Shown here: positions 30,837 to 39,964 of the stretch, one piece after another
How the letters are laid out: the number at the start of each line of letters is the position of its first letter
Position numbering within the stretch: the stretch's first letter is position 1
Translations under genes and position numbers: made by a program
Assembly (NCBI GenBank): GCA_947502645.1
Contig: CANNAD010000002.1
Coordinates: 310,001-374,000, forward strand
Length of the DNA stretch: 64,000 nucleotides
From: an uncultured Micrococcaceae bacterium
GTDB lineage: Bacteria; Actinomycetota; Actinomycetes; Actinomycetales; Micrococcaceae
Direction: 5' to 3'
Notes under the pieces: model-generated
Seen by the model: the letters and a program-made list of their open reading frames with translations, nothing else
Told to the model about the DNA's origin: nothing
Database searches by the model: none

Positions 30837-30893
30837 GAATCCACCTTAGCGCAGTTTGTATGCACCCTTGCCAGTCCAGGGTTACGATATTCA

Positions 30894-30913
30894 TGGTATG
30901 TGTGTGAATACCA
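30894..30913. promoter_or_regulatory. Candidate operator upstream of putA
   Basis: TGGTAT and ATACCA, 6-bp arms separated by 8 bases, lie 118 bp before the putA start. The arms resemble half-sites bound by GntR-type regulators. PutA here has no DNA-binding domain, so a separate regulator is expected. No regulator gene is adjacent. Confidence 0.35.
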
Positions 30914-31031
30914 CAAGCCGGGGCGGAGTGCGCCCGCGGCGGGGATCGGCTGACTCGCGCCAGGCGGGGCCAAGGGGACACCCTGGTCGGCGAAACGGCA
31001 GCCCGGCACATCGTTAGGTAATCAAATAATC

Positions 31032-34000
31032 ATGGGTAATAGCTTTACTCCAATGGACCCTGGTCCAGAGGAACTGGCTGACGATGTCGTAGCGCTCGTT
31101 GAGCGCTGGTTGCACCTCTCAGACAATTTCCATCCAACATCCACAGCGACACCGCTGAAATCCAATGTGGGCACAAAATCGGCGGCTTTGCTCGCTGAAG
31201 TACTCAAGGACACCTCGGGGCTCAACTTCACGATCGGGTTCGTGGACCGCGTTATCCGTCCGGAAGATACGAAAGTAGCTGCGAAGAATCTTTCCCAGCT
31301 GGCGGATCAGACGCCAACGTTCCTTCCGTGGTACATGCGTGCCGCCGTCCGGCTTGGTGGACGTCTCGCCCCTGCCCTTCCGTGGATCGTCGTTCCGGTG
31401 GCCCGACGGGTGCTTCGCGAGATGGTGGCTCATCTCATTGTGGACGCACGGCCGAATCATCTCACCAAGGCCATCTCCGAGCTGAAGGGTGATTCCTCAG
31501 TCCGTCTGAATATCAATCTTCTGGGTGAGGCAGTTCTTGGCGATGCCGAGGCAGATGCCCGCCTGGAGGGTACGCGCGAACTATTGGCGCGCGACGACGT
31601 CGACTACGTCTCCATCAAGGTTTCCTCTGTGGTCAGCTCGCTGAACATGTGGGCCTTTGATGAAATGGTGGAGCGGGTCTCGGAACGGCTGCTGCCGCTC
31701 TATAAGTTCGCTGCGTCCTCCCCCATGCCGAAGTTCATCAATCTGGACATGGAGGAATACCACGATCTGGATCTCACCGTTGCGGTATTCAAGCGCATTC
31801 TCGGGAATCCGGAGCTCAAGTACCTCGAAGGCGGTATCGTCCTCCAGGCTTACTTGCCTGATGCGCTAGGTGCGCTGCAGGATCTGACTGTCTGGACGAA
31901 GGAGCGCAAGGCCGACGGCGGCGCAGGCATCAAGGTTCGTCTGGTCAAGGGTGCCAACCTGCCGCTGGAAGTTGTTGACGCGACTCTTCACGGCTGGGAA
32001 GTGGCAACCTGCGACAGCAAGCAGGCAACGGACACCAATTACAAGCGTGTCCTTGACTGGGCGCTGCGGCCCGAGAACGCTGCAGCCGTCAGGATGGGTG
32101 TTGCCGGACACAACCTCTTCGATGTCGCCTTCGCGCGCATCCTGTCGGAGAAGCGTGGAGTCGCTGACCGTGTCGAATTCGAGATGCTCCTCGGAATGGC
32201 TGAGGAACAGGCCGCCGAGATCAAGAAGGACGTTGGTTCGCTCCTTCTCTACACGCCGGTGGTTCATCCCGACCAGTTCGACGTCGCCATCAGCTACCTG
32301 ATCCGGAGGCTGGAGGAAAACGCCAGCCAGGAAAACTTCATGTCGGCAGTTTTCGAGCTGACGTCCAACCCCACCCTGTTCATGCGGGAAAAGCAGCGTT
32401 TCCTCGATTCGTTGAGCGACGTGGATCTCGAAGTTCCTGAGCCGCAGCGGTCCCAGGAGACGGGCCGGTTTGTTGAGGCCAATGACGGAGACTTCGTCAA
32501 CCAGCCTGATTCCGACCCGTCGCTGAAGAACATTCGGCAGTGGGGCACGGGAATCATCAACCGCATGGAATCCTCGGATCTGGGCAAGGCCCTTGTTGAC
32601 GAGTCGTTCCTCGCCACCAATGAGGACGTCGACGCCGTCGTGTCGCGGGCTCTGGCAGCACAGCCCGATTGGGCAGCGCTGGGCGGTTCAGGGCGTAGCA
32701 AGGTGCTCCGGGAAGCAGCTGCGGTGCTCGCAGAACGTCGTGGCGATCTCATTGAGGTTGCTGGCAGTGAGACGGGCAAGACCGTCGCGGAGGCTGACCC
32801 GGAAATTTCCGAGGCGATCGACTTTGCTACCTACTATGCGTACCTGGCTGATGAACTCGATCAGGTTCCCGGTGCGAAGTTCGTCCCGTCGAAGCTCACG
32901 GTGGCTACTCCCCCATGGAACTTCCCCATCGCCATTCCGGCTGGTTCGATTCTGGCTCCGTTGGCGGCTGGAAGCGCAGTGATCATGAAGCCCGCACCTC
33001 AGGCGCGTCGCTGTGCAGCAGTCATCGTGCAGGCGTTGTGGGATGCAGGCATCCCGAAGGACGTCCTGATCTTCGCGGATGTGGAAGAGGGCGACGTCGG
33101 GCAGCACCTGATTGCCAATGAGTCCGTTGACCGTGTCATCCTGACCGGTGCCTACGACACCGCGAAGCTGTTCCGTTCGTGGCGCAGCGACCTGCCGTTG
33201 TTGGCGGAGACCAGTGGCAAGAACGCCCTGGTCATCACGCCGAGTGCGGATCTCGATCTTGCCGCAGCGGATTTGGTGAAGTCGGCCTTTGGGCACGCCG
33301 GGCAGAAGTGCTCTGCTGCGTCGCTGGGCATTCTCGTCGGTTCCGCCGCGCATTCGGAGCGGCTCCTGAACCAGATTGTCGACGCCGCGTCGTCACTGAA
33401 GGTGGGATACCCGCAGGATCCAGAGACCGAGATGGGTCCGATTATCGAACCCGCTGAGGGCAAGTTGAAGACGGCGCTGACCACACTCGACGACGGCGAA
33501 TCGTGGTTGGTTGAGCCCCGGCAGCTCGATGACACGGGCAGGCTCTGGTCCCCTGGAGTGCGCACTGGGGTGAAGCCCGGCAGCTACTTCCACCTCACCG
33601 AGTTCTTCGGTCCGGTACTGGGTCTGATCCACGTGGACACCATCGAGGAGGCCATCGAGGTTCAGAATGCCCCCGAATATGGGTTGACGGCAGGTCTTCA
33701 CAGCATGGACAGCCAGGAACTGGCGCAGTGGCTGGACGAGGTCCAGGGCGGCAACCTATACGTCAACCGAGGCATCACCGGCGCCATCGTGAGGCGGCAG
33801 CCCTTCGGTGGCTGGAAGCGCTCAGCAGTTGGACCGGGCGCGAAGGCGGGAGGCCCCAACTACCTCATCCACCTCGGCTCATGGGAACCGACTCCCCTGT
33901 TCCAGGGCGATGTTCACGTTGCTTTGAGTACTCCGGTCAGGCAGCTGCTGAAGTCAGCTGATCTGTCTCGTGAAGAAACAGCATTCCTGGGCCGCGCGCT

Positions 34001-34505
34001 TGCCGACGACCAGCGGCAATATGCAACGCTGTTCGGCACGGTGAGTGACGTTTCCGGCCTTGGGGTGGAACGCAACGAATTCAGGTACGTTCCCACTCAG
34101 GTGACCATCCGGCAGAATGAGGGAGGTTCCGTCGCAGAGACCATCCGCGTGGTGGCCGCAGGCCTACGTGCCGGAGCGACTCTCGCCCTGAGCACGTCGA
34201 GCCGGCTCTCTCCGAAACTGGAGAAGATGTTGTCGGTGGACGGCATCGAGCACATCGTCGAAGACGACGCCGCATGGCTGAGTCGGGCACCAAAGGCTGA
34301 ACTGGGCCGGGTCCGTCTGATCGGAGGCGGCTACAGCGCGTTGTGCGAGGCGACGGACGGTTCTCCCGACGTCGCAATCTACGACGGCGCTGTGACGGAG
34401 GCCGGGCGCATCGAGATGCTGCCGTTCTTCCTGGAGCAGGCCATCAGTATCACGGCACATCGTTTCGGTAATCCGGACAGCGTTTCACAGACTGTCCTGA
34501 ACTGA
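31032..34505 (+). CDS. putA: Bifunctional proline dehydrogenase / L-glutamate gamma-semialdehyde dehydrogenase
   Basis: A 1157-residue enzyme that oxidises proline to glutamate in two steps. The FAD-dependent proline dehydrogenase barrel spans about 80-440, with RLVKGANLP and the later YLIRRLEENAS block. The aldehyde dehydrogenase domain covers about 510-960, with catalytic Glu726 (LLAETSGKN) and Cys760 (GQKCSAAS). A C-terminal extension of about 190 residues follows, as in actinobacterial and some other PutA proteins. There is no N-terminal ribbon-helix-helix, so it is not an autorepressor. It is monocistronic, with a terminator downstream. Confidence 0.95.
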   Translation: MGNSFTPMDPGPEELADDVVALVERWLHLSDNFHPTSTATPLKSNVGTKSAALLAEVLKDTSGLNFTIGFVDRVIRPEDTKVAAKNLSQLADQTPTFLPWYMRAAVRLGGRLAPALPWIVVPVARRVLREMVAHLIVDARPNHLTKAISELKGDSSVRLNINLLGEAVLGDAEADARLEGTRELLARDDVDYVSIKVSSVVSSLNMWAFDEMVERVSERLLPLYKFAASSPMPKFINLDMEEYHDLDLTVAVFKRILGNPELKYLEGGIVLQAYLPDALGALQDLTVWTKERKADGGAGIKVRLVKGANLPLEVVDATLHGWEVATCDSKQATDTNYKRVLDWALRPENAAAVRMGVAGHNLFDVAFARILSEKRGVADRVEFEMLLGMAEEQAAEIKKDVGSLLLYTPVVHPDQFDVAISYLIRRLEENASQENFMSAVFELTSNPTLFMREKQRFLDSLSDVDLEVPEPQRSQETGRFVEANDGDFVNQPDSDPSLKNIRQWGTGIINRMESSDLGKALVDESFLATNEDVDAVVSRALAAQPDWAALGGSGRSKVLREAAAVLAERRGDLIEVAGSETGKTVAEADPEISEAIDFATYYAYLADELDQVPGAKFVPSKLTVATPPWNFPIAIPAGSILAPLAAGSAVIMKPAPQARRCAAVIVQALWDAGIPKDVLIFADVEEGDVGQHLIANESVDRVILTGAYDTAKLFRSWRSDLPLLAETSGKNALVITPSADLDLAAADLVKSAFGHAGQKCSAASLGILVGSAAHSERLLNQIVDAASSLKVGYPQDPETEMGPIIEPAEGKLKTALTTLDDGESWLVEPRQLDDTGRLWSPGVRTGVKPGSYFHLTEFFGPVLGLIHVDTIEEAIEVQNAPEYGLTAGLHSMDSQELAQWLDEVQGGNLYVNRGITGAIVRRQPFGGWKRSAVGPGAKAGGPNYLIHLGSWEPTPLFQGDVHVALSTPVRQLLKSADLSREETAFLGRALADDQRQYATLFGTVSDVSGLGVERNEFRYVPTQVTIRQNEGGSVAETIRVVAAGLRAGATLALSTSSRLSPKLEKMLSVDGIEHIVEDDAAWLSRAPKAELGRVRLIGGGYSALCEATDGSPDVAIYDGAVTEAGRIEMLPFFLEQAISITAHRFGNPDSVSQTVLN

Positions 34506-34521
34506 TCGGTTACTGATCCGC

Positions 34522-34558
34522 AAGAGGATGGCCCCACCGTATGGGGGGCCATCCTCTT
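34522..34558. terminator. Bidirectional terminator between putA and glpK
   Basis: AAGAGGATGGCCCC and GGGGCCATCCTCTT pair over 14 bp around a 9-base loop. It lies between the convergent stops at 34505 and 34581. The T tail on either side is short. Confidence 0.85.
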
Positions 34559-34580
34559 TCGTTAATGCGGTCTGCCGGAA

Positions 34581-36095
34581 CTACCGGACGTCTTCGTCCA
34601 CCCAGTCGAAGGACTTGGTGACTGCCTTCTTCCAGAGCCGCAGCTGGCGCTCTCGCTCAGCCGTGTCCATTTCAGGTACCCACCGCTTGTCTTCCGCCCA
34701 GTTCTGCGACAGTTCGTCCGTGTCTTTCCAGAACTCGACGGCGAGGCCCGCAGCGTATGCCGCACCGAGGGCCGTCGTTTCTATCACCTTGGGCCGGATG
34801 ACTGGGATACCGAGGATGTCCGCCTGGAACTGCATCAATGCGTCGTTCGCGACCATGCCGCCGTCGACCCGGAGGTCTTCCATATCCACACCTGAATCGG
34901 CGTTGGCGGCGTCGAGGACTTCACGGGTCTGGAAGGCTGTCGCCTCCAGAGCAGCCCTGGCAATATGCCCCTTGTTGACGTAGCGGGTCATTCCCACGAT
35001 CACACCGCGGGCGTCACCACGCCAGTACGGGGCAAACAAACCGGAGAATGCCGGAACAATGTAAACGCCGCCGTTGTCGTCAACGGACTTGGCCAGCTGC
35101 TCCACCTCCGGTGCGGACTGGATGATGCCCAGATTGTCCCGGAGCCACTGGATGAGTGAACCGGTAACGGCGATGGAACCTTCCAAAGCGTAGACCGGTT
35201 TGCTGTCGCCAAGCTTGTAGCAGACGGTCGTCAGCAAGCCGTTCTTCGAATGGACGATTTCCTCACCGGTGTTGACGATCATGAAGTTACCGGTTCCATA
35301 GGTATTCTTGGCCCCACCCTTTTCAAAAGCGGCCTGACCAAACGTCGCAGCCTGCTGGTCGCCAAGGATTCCGGCGACAGGGACTTCGCGGAGAAGCTGG
35401 GAAGTGTGGACGGTCCCATAGACCTCGGACGATGACTTGATCTCGGGCATCATGGACGCCGGGACCCCGAACGTTGCGAGGATTTCCTCATCCCACTCCA
35501 GCTTCGCCAGGTCCATGAAGAGGGTTCGTGAAGCATTGGTGACATCCGTGATGTGAACTCCACCGTCAGTTCCACCTGTGAGGTTCCACGTCACCCAACT
35601 GTCCGTGTTTCCGAAGAGCAGGTCACCAGCCTCGGCTTTCTCACGGGCACCTTCGACGTTGTCGAGAATCCACTTGATCTTGGTTCCGGAGAAATAGGTC
35701 GCCAACGGCAAACCGACCTTCTCCTTGAAACGGTCAACGCCGCCGTCCTTCGCCAGTTCGTCCACGATGTTCTGTGTCCGTGTGTCCTGCCAGACAATGG
35801 CGTTGTACACCGGCTTGCCCGTGTTGCGATCCCATACGACGGCGGTCTCACGCTGATTGGTGATACCTACTGCCGCGATGTCATGTCTGGTCAGATTCGC
35901 CTTGGACAGCGCCCGGCCAATGACTTCGCGGGTGTTGTCCCAGATCTCCGTGGCATCGTGCTCCACCCAACCTGCTTTGGGGAAAATCTGTTCATGTTCC
36001 TTCTGGCCGCTCGAGACAATATTGCCGTCGTGATCGAACACAATGGCACGGCTGCTGGTCGTTCCCTGGTCAATGGCAATGACGTACTTGGACAT
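34581..36095 (-). CDS. glpK: Glycerol kinase
   Basis: A 504-residue FGGY-family kinase that phosphorylates glycerol to glycerol 3-phosphate, trapping it in the cell. The N-terminal phosphate motif is DQGTTSSRA at 9-17, and [14 protein letters not shown] and [15 protein letters not shown] are glycerol-kinase signatures. The ATG at 36095 has GAAGGAG upstream. It lies 69 bp after glpF, making a glpF-glpK uptake operon. No glpD is in the window. Confidence 0.97.
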   Translation of the reverse strand: MSKYVIAIDQGTTSSRAIVFDHDGNIVSSGQKEHEQIFPKAGWVEHDATEIWDNTREVIGRALSKANLTRHDIAAVGITNQRETAVVWDRNTGKPVYNAIVWQDTRTQNIVDELAKDGGVDRFKEKVGLPLATYFSGTKIKWILDNVEGAREKAEAGDLLFGNTDSWVTWNLTGGTDGGVHITDVTNASRTLFMDLAKLEWDEEILATFGVPASMMPEIKSSSEVYGTVHTSQLLREVPVAGILGDQQAATFGQAAFEKGGAKNTYGTGNFMIVNTGEEIVHSKNGLLTTVCYKLGDSKPVYALEGSIAVTGSLIQWLRDNLGIIQSAPEVEQLAKSVDDNGGVYIVPAFSGLFAPYWRGDARGVIVGMTRYVNKGHIARAALEATAFQTREVLDAANADSGVDMEDLRVDGGMVANDALMQFQADILGIPVIRPKVIETTALGAAYAAGLAVEFWKDTDELSQNWAEDKRWVPEMDTAERERQLRLWKKAVTKSFDWVDEDVR

Positions 36096-36164
36096 GTGGT
36101 GCTCCTTCGCTTTCTGTGCTTGCTGGCAGCCAGCCGCTCACCGGCTGCGCTGCCTCGGGACTGA

Positions 36165-36914
36165 TCACGCTGCGACTGGAACATTCATCCATGTAGCAGC
36201 AAGGCCTGCGATGAGACCGCCCACAATGGGCCCCGCGATCGGTACCCAGGAATATGCCCAGTCGCTTGAGCCCTTTCCACGGATGGGAAGGATTGCGTGT
36301 GCGATGCGCGGACCAAGGTCACGTGCTGGGTTGATGGCGTATCCCGTAGGGCCACCGAGAGAGGCGCCGATTCCGACGACGAGCAATGCGACCGCAAGAG
36401 GGCCGAGCTTGTCCGGTGTGCCGCCAAATACCAGAATGACGAAGACCAGAACGAAAGTCGCGATGACTTCTGTCAGGAAGTTCCAACCATAGGCACGGAT
36501 TGCCGGACCGGTGGAGAACACTCCCAGTTTGTTCGCGGCGTCTGGCTCATCATCAAAGTGCTGTTTGTAGGCAAGCCATGTCACCACGGCACCAAGGATG
36601 GCGCCCAATAGTTGTCCGCACAGATAGACGATCGTAGAACCGAAAGTCACCGGGACTCCGGCTGCATATTCTTCCGCCCCATTTGCCAGGATTCCGAAGG
36701 TAACCGCCGGGTTGATGTGCGCACCGGACTGAACTGCGACGTAGACGCCGGCAAAAACGGCGAGACCCCACCCCCAGTTGACCATGAGGAATCCGCCGCT
36801 GTTGCCCTTTGTTTTTCCCAGTGCAACGTTGGCGACCACGCCGCAACCGAGCAGGATAAGTATGGCAGTGCCAGCAAACTCCGAGATAAAGACGGTGCCA
36901 AGAGATACTTCCAT
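36165..36914 (-). CDS. glpF: Glycerol uptake facilitator (MIP/aquaglyceroporin)
   Basis: A 249-residue six-TM channel. The two NPA boxes are NPA at 68-70 and NPAR at 195-197/198, with Asp199 after the second, a feature of glycerol facilitators rather than water-only aquaporins. It starts at ATG after GGAGGAG. It is the first gene of the glpF-glpK operon; TATGAT at 37058-37063 is a possible -10, overlapped by the 12-bp palindrome TACCCACGGGTA (37062-37073), which could be an operator. Confidence 0.95.
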   Translation of the reverse strand: MEVSLGTVFISEFAGTAILILLGCGVVANVALGKTKGNSGGFLMVNWGWGLAVFAGVYVAVQSGAHINPAVTFGILANGAEEYAAGVPVTFGSTIVYLCGQLLGAILGAVVTWLAYKQHFDDEPDAANKLGVFSTGPAIRAYGWNFLTEVIATFVLVFVILVFGGTPDKLGPLAVALLVVGIGASLGGPTGYAINPARDLGPRIAHAILPIRGKGSSDWAYSWVPIAGPIVGGLIAGLAATWMNVPVAA

Positions 36915-37057
36915 TGATGACTCCTCCGTGCCTCAAAACCGATCACGACCGGACGGTGCGACCTTTCGTTCAGCAGGAGAACCCCTCGACAGCCGAGGAC
37001 GTTCCCCTTCAGCGTCGTTCCGCATATCGACCCCAACTGTGGAGTAACGCTGATCGC

Positions 37058-37073
37058 ATCATACCCACGGGTA
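37058..37073 (-). promoter_or_regulatory. Candidate -10 and overlapping palindrome upstream of glpF
   Basis: On the minus strand TATGAT matches the -10 consensus at five of six bases. TACCCACGGGTA (37062-37073) overlaps it and is symmetrical. No good -35 is visible; the site also lies 39 bp upstream of the divergent aldo/keto reductase start. Confidence 0.3.
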
Positions 37074-37098
37074 GCAATCCTGTGGAGAGCTATTTGGG

Positions 37099-37104
37099 TA
37101 GAGT
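37099..37104 (+). promoter_or_regulatory. Candidate -10 of a leaderless operon
   Basis: TAGAGT fits TAnnnT and lies seven bases before the ATG at 37112. No SD precedes that start. Confidence 0.4.
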
Positions 37105-37111
37105 TTCATTT

Positions 37112-37963
37112 ATGTCACCTGTATCCTCGGGCGCAGAGCCGCAGCTCGCACTGAACAACGGAGTCGTGGTCAATCAACTGGGCTTCGGCGTGTATAAAGT
37201 GCCTCCCTCCGACACCGCGGAACTGTGTGGTGAAGCCATACGCTGCGGGTACCGCCACATCGACACGGCGACGCTTTACGACAACGAGGCCGGGGTCGGT
37301 CAGGCAGTGCGTGAGTCCATGTCCGAGGGTAGATTCCAACGGCGAGATCTGTTCGTCACCACGAAGGTCTGGAATGAGAGCCACGGGTTTGAACGCACAC
37401 TTCGTGCATTCGAGGAATCGCAGAAGAGGCTGGGGCTCGAGGTGGTGGACCTGTACCTGATCCACTGGCCATGCCCACAGAAGAAACTGTTCGTCGAAAC
37501 GTACAAGGCGCTGGAACGCCTTTACGCCGACGGGCTGGTCCGCGCCATCGGTGTTTCAAATTTCAATCAGGTGCACCTGGAAAAATTGCTTCAAGAAACG
37601 TCAATCGTTCCCACCGTGAATCAGATCGAGCTGCATCCGTGGCTGCAGCAGACCGACCTACAGGAATACCACAACCAGGTCGGTATCAGGACTGAAGCGT
37701 GGAGTCCCCTGGGACGGGGGTCTGTATTGAGGGATCCGGAAATCCAGCGGCTCGCCGTCGAACTGGAGAAAACGCCAGCCCAGATCATCCTGCGCTGGCA
37801 TATCCAGCGAGGCGTCATCGCCATTCCGAAATCCAGCAGCCCGCAGCGCATGGCCAACAACATGGATATCTTTGACTTTACGCTCGACGCCAAGCACATG
37901 GCACAAATTGCCGCCCTCGATCGGGGACAGCGGTCTGGCTCCAACCCGGAAGAGGTCAACTGA
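37112..37963 (+). CDS. Aldo/keto reductase
   Basis: A 283-residue NADPH-dependent oxidoreductase of the AKR family (AKR5-like, 2,5-diketo-gluconate reductase type). The catalytic tetrad is Asp51, Tyr56, Lys85 and His118, within DTATLYDNE, VTTKVWN and LIHWPCP. IPKSSSPQRMANN near the C-terminus binds the 2'-phosphate of NADPH. The start at ATG 37112 gives the usual length; the upstream frame is not family-like. It opens a tight three-gene operon with a hydrolase and a glycosyltransferase. The substrate is unknown. Confidence 0.93.
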   Translation: MSPVSSGAEPQLALNNGVVVNQLGFGVYKVPPSDTAELCGEAIRCGYRHIDTATLYDNEAGVGQAVRESMSEGRFQRRDLFVTTKVWNESHGFERTLRAFEESQKRLGLEVVDLYLIHWPCPQKKLFVETYKALERLYADGLVRAIGVSNFNQVHLEKLLQETSIVPTVNQIELHPWLQQTDLQEYHNQVGIRTEAWSPLGRGSVLRDPEIQRLAVELEKTPAQIILRWHIQRGVIAIPKSSSPQRMANNMDIFDFTLDAKHMAQIAALDRGQRSGSNPEEVN

Positions 37964-38848
37964 ATGGCACATCCGGCCAATGAACCTCCCCGAGCCCACC
38001 AGGTTTCCACTCACGTCATCAACGGCCGCCGCGCGCTATTCTGGATCTTCCCTTCTGCCGTCTCTCCAACTGCGCCGACAATTTTCATGGTTCACGGGTT
38101 TCGTGGCGATCATCACGGCCTGCTACGGCTGGTCGAAGAACTTCCGGGATACCGCATCATCGTGCCCGATCTACCCGGATTCGGGCAGTCAGAGGCCCCG
38201 GACCGGAACGACATACAGGCCTACACGGCGTTCGTTCGTGAATCTTTCAAGGCCCTGGAGCTCGGTGCGGACACCGTGCTGCTCGGCCACTCGTTCGGCT
38301 CCATAGTGTGTGCACACTTTGCGGTGCTGCACCCACAGATGTTCAGCGAGCTAATTCTGGTCAATCCTATTTGTGAGCCAGCGCTTCAGGGCTCGAGCCG
38401 CATCGCGTCAAAAGCGGCGGAGGCCTACTACGCCATGGGCGCCGTGCTGCCCGAGCGAGGAGGTTCAGCACTATTGCGGAGTGCCTTCGTAGTGCGCGGG
38501 ATGAGCCGAATGATGGCAAAAACCAACAGCAAGGAAACCAGGCGCTACATCCATGGTCAGCATCTGGCCTACTTCGGTAAGTTCGCCAACCGGACGGCCC
38601 TACTGGAAACGTACCGGACATCGATCTCCAACGACGTCATGCAGTACGCCCCACAGATATCCAACCCCGTACTGCTGATCGCCGCGGAGAAGGACGACTT
38701 GGGCTCGGTGGGGGGCCAACACAGACTGGCAGAGGCGGTCCCGGATTCCACGTTGAGGATCATCGACAACGTAGGCCACCTGGTGCACTACGAAACCCCA
38801 GAGACCGCAGCGAACTTCATCAAGGACTTCCTGACCGAAAGGCACTAA
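37964..38848 (+). CDS. Alpha/beta hydrolase
   Basis: A 294-residue hydrolase. The oxyanion HG is at 44-45, the nucleophile elbow GHSFGS has Ser110, and the late EKDD and NVGHLVHYE supply the Asp and His of the triad. It has no signal peptide. Its ATG follows the aldo/keto reductase stop directly and its TAATG end overlaps the glycosyltransferase start, so all three are translated together. The substrate is not apparent. Confidence 0.9.
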   Translation: MAHPANEPPRAHQVSTHVINGRRALFWIFPSAVSPTAPTIFMVHGFRGDHHGLLRLVEELPGYRIIVPDLPGFGQSEAPDRNDIQAYTAFVRESFKALELGADTVLLGHSFGSIVCAHFAVLHPQMFSELILVNPICEPALQGSSRIASKAAEAYYAMGAVLPERGGSALLRSAFVVRGMSRMMAKTNSKETRRYIHGQHLAYFGKFANRTALLETYRTSISNDVMQYAPQISNPVLLIAAEKDDLGSVGGQHRLAEAVPDSTLRIIDNVGHLVHYETPETAANFIKDFLTERH

Positions 38849-39957
38849 TGCACATCGTCATAGACGCCCGCTTTACCCGCCTTGACCGGCACGACGGGAT
38901 CAGCCGTTACGGCGCATCGCTGATTTCTGCCCTTGCGGAGCTGGCCAGCAGCGAATCGACGGGGGACTCCCTGACCATGCTGATCAGCGACCGGCGCCAG
39001 CTCTCACTCTTGCCTGACGTGCCATACGAGCTCATCAACTCGCCACTGTCTCCAACCGAGCTGTTCGTTGCCCGCCGCGTCAACAAGCTCAAGCCCGACG
39101 TCGTCTTCTGCCCCATGCAGACCATGGGAACCTTCGGCCGTAGATATCCTCTGATTCTGACCCTGCATGACCTCATCTACTACGACAATCCCACTCCCCC
39201 AGGGTTTCTTCCCGCTCCCGTCCGTATTCTGTGGCGCCTGTTCCATCTTTCCTACTGGCCGCAGCGGCTACTCCTGAACAGGGCCGACGTCGTCGCCACC
39301 ATCAGTGAGACGACGCGGAAGCTCATCCTGGCGGGGGGACTGACACGGAAGCCCGTGACCATCGTGGGAAATGCTCCGCAGCAGGGAACAGTGCCCCGCG
39401 ACCCCGACACGACACCACAAAAGTCGCTCATCTACATGGGCTCCTTCATGCCGTACAAGAACGTCGAACCATTGATCCGCGCCATGGAGTTTCTCCCCGG
39501 GTACACCCTGCACCTTTTGAGCCGCATCACCGATGATCGTCGCCGGGAACTGGAAGACCTCCTGCCGCCAACATCATCAGCCGGTGCGTCCATCCGCTTC
39601 CACAACGGTGTCAGCGACGAGGAGTATGACCGCCTGCTCCGCGATTCCACAGCACTCGTGACGCTCTCGCGTGCCGAGGGTTACGGCCTGCCGGTGATCG
39701 AAGCCATGGCAACCGGGACGCCAGTCATCGCCACCGATATGCCGATCTTCCGTGAAGTAGGTGGAACAGCTGCGCTGTATGTCGATCCTGATTCGCCAGA
39801 AGCTGTAGCCGAGGCCGTCAACGTTCTGGAATCGCCCGGGGAATGGGCGCGATCGTCACGGAAGGGGATCGCTCAAGCTGCCACGTACTCGTGGGAGCAG
39901 TCTGCCCGCTCCTTTATCGACACAGCACGAACGCTGAAGGCCAGAAGCAGCCGGTAA
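38848..39957 (+). CDS. Glycosyltransferase family 4 (GT-B)
   Basis: A 369-residue GT-B transferase. The N-terminal acceptor domain includes LTLHDLIYYDNPTP and the C-terminal donor domain has SRAEGYGLPVIEAMATGTPV, with the ExxxxxxxE pattern of retaining GT4 enzymes. It has no TM helix, so it probably acts on the cytosolic face of the membrane on a nucleotide-sugar donor. It is the last gene of the three-gene operon. Donor and acceptor cannot be read; a wall or capsular glycan is plausible. Confidence 0.9.
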   Translation: MHIVIDARFTRLDRHDGISRYGASLISALAELASSESTGDSLTMLISDRRQLSLLPDVPYELINSPLSPTELFVARRVNKLKPDVVFCPMQTMGTFGRRYPLILTLHDLIYYDNPTPPGFLPAPVRILWRLFHLSYWPQRLLLNRADVVATISETTRKLILAGGLTRKPVTIVGNAPQQGTVPRDPDTTPQKSLIYMGSFMPYKNVEPLIRAMEFLPGYTLHLLSRITDDRRRELEDLLPPTSSAGASIRFHNGVSDEEYDRLLRDSTALVTLSRAEGYGLPVIEAMATGTPVIATDMPIFREVGGTAALYVDPDSPEAVAEAVNVLESPGEWARSSRKGIAQAATYSWEQSARSFIDTARTLKARSSR

Positions 39958-39964
39958 CGCTGAC

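Larger units (their letters stand above)
30710..31031. other. Intergenic region between leuS and putA
   Basis: A 322-bp divergent gap. The leuS side holds a leader ORF, a hairpin and a terminator (30764-30836). The putA side holds a 20-bp inverted repeat (30894-30913) and a GC-rich leader. The remaining sequence shows nothing I recognise. Confidence 0.8.
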
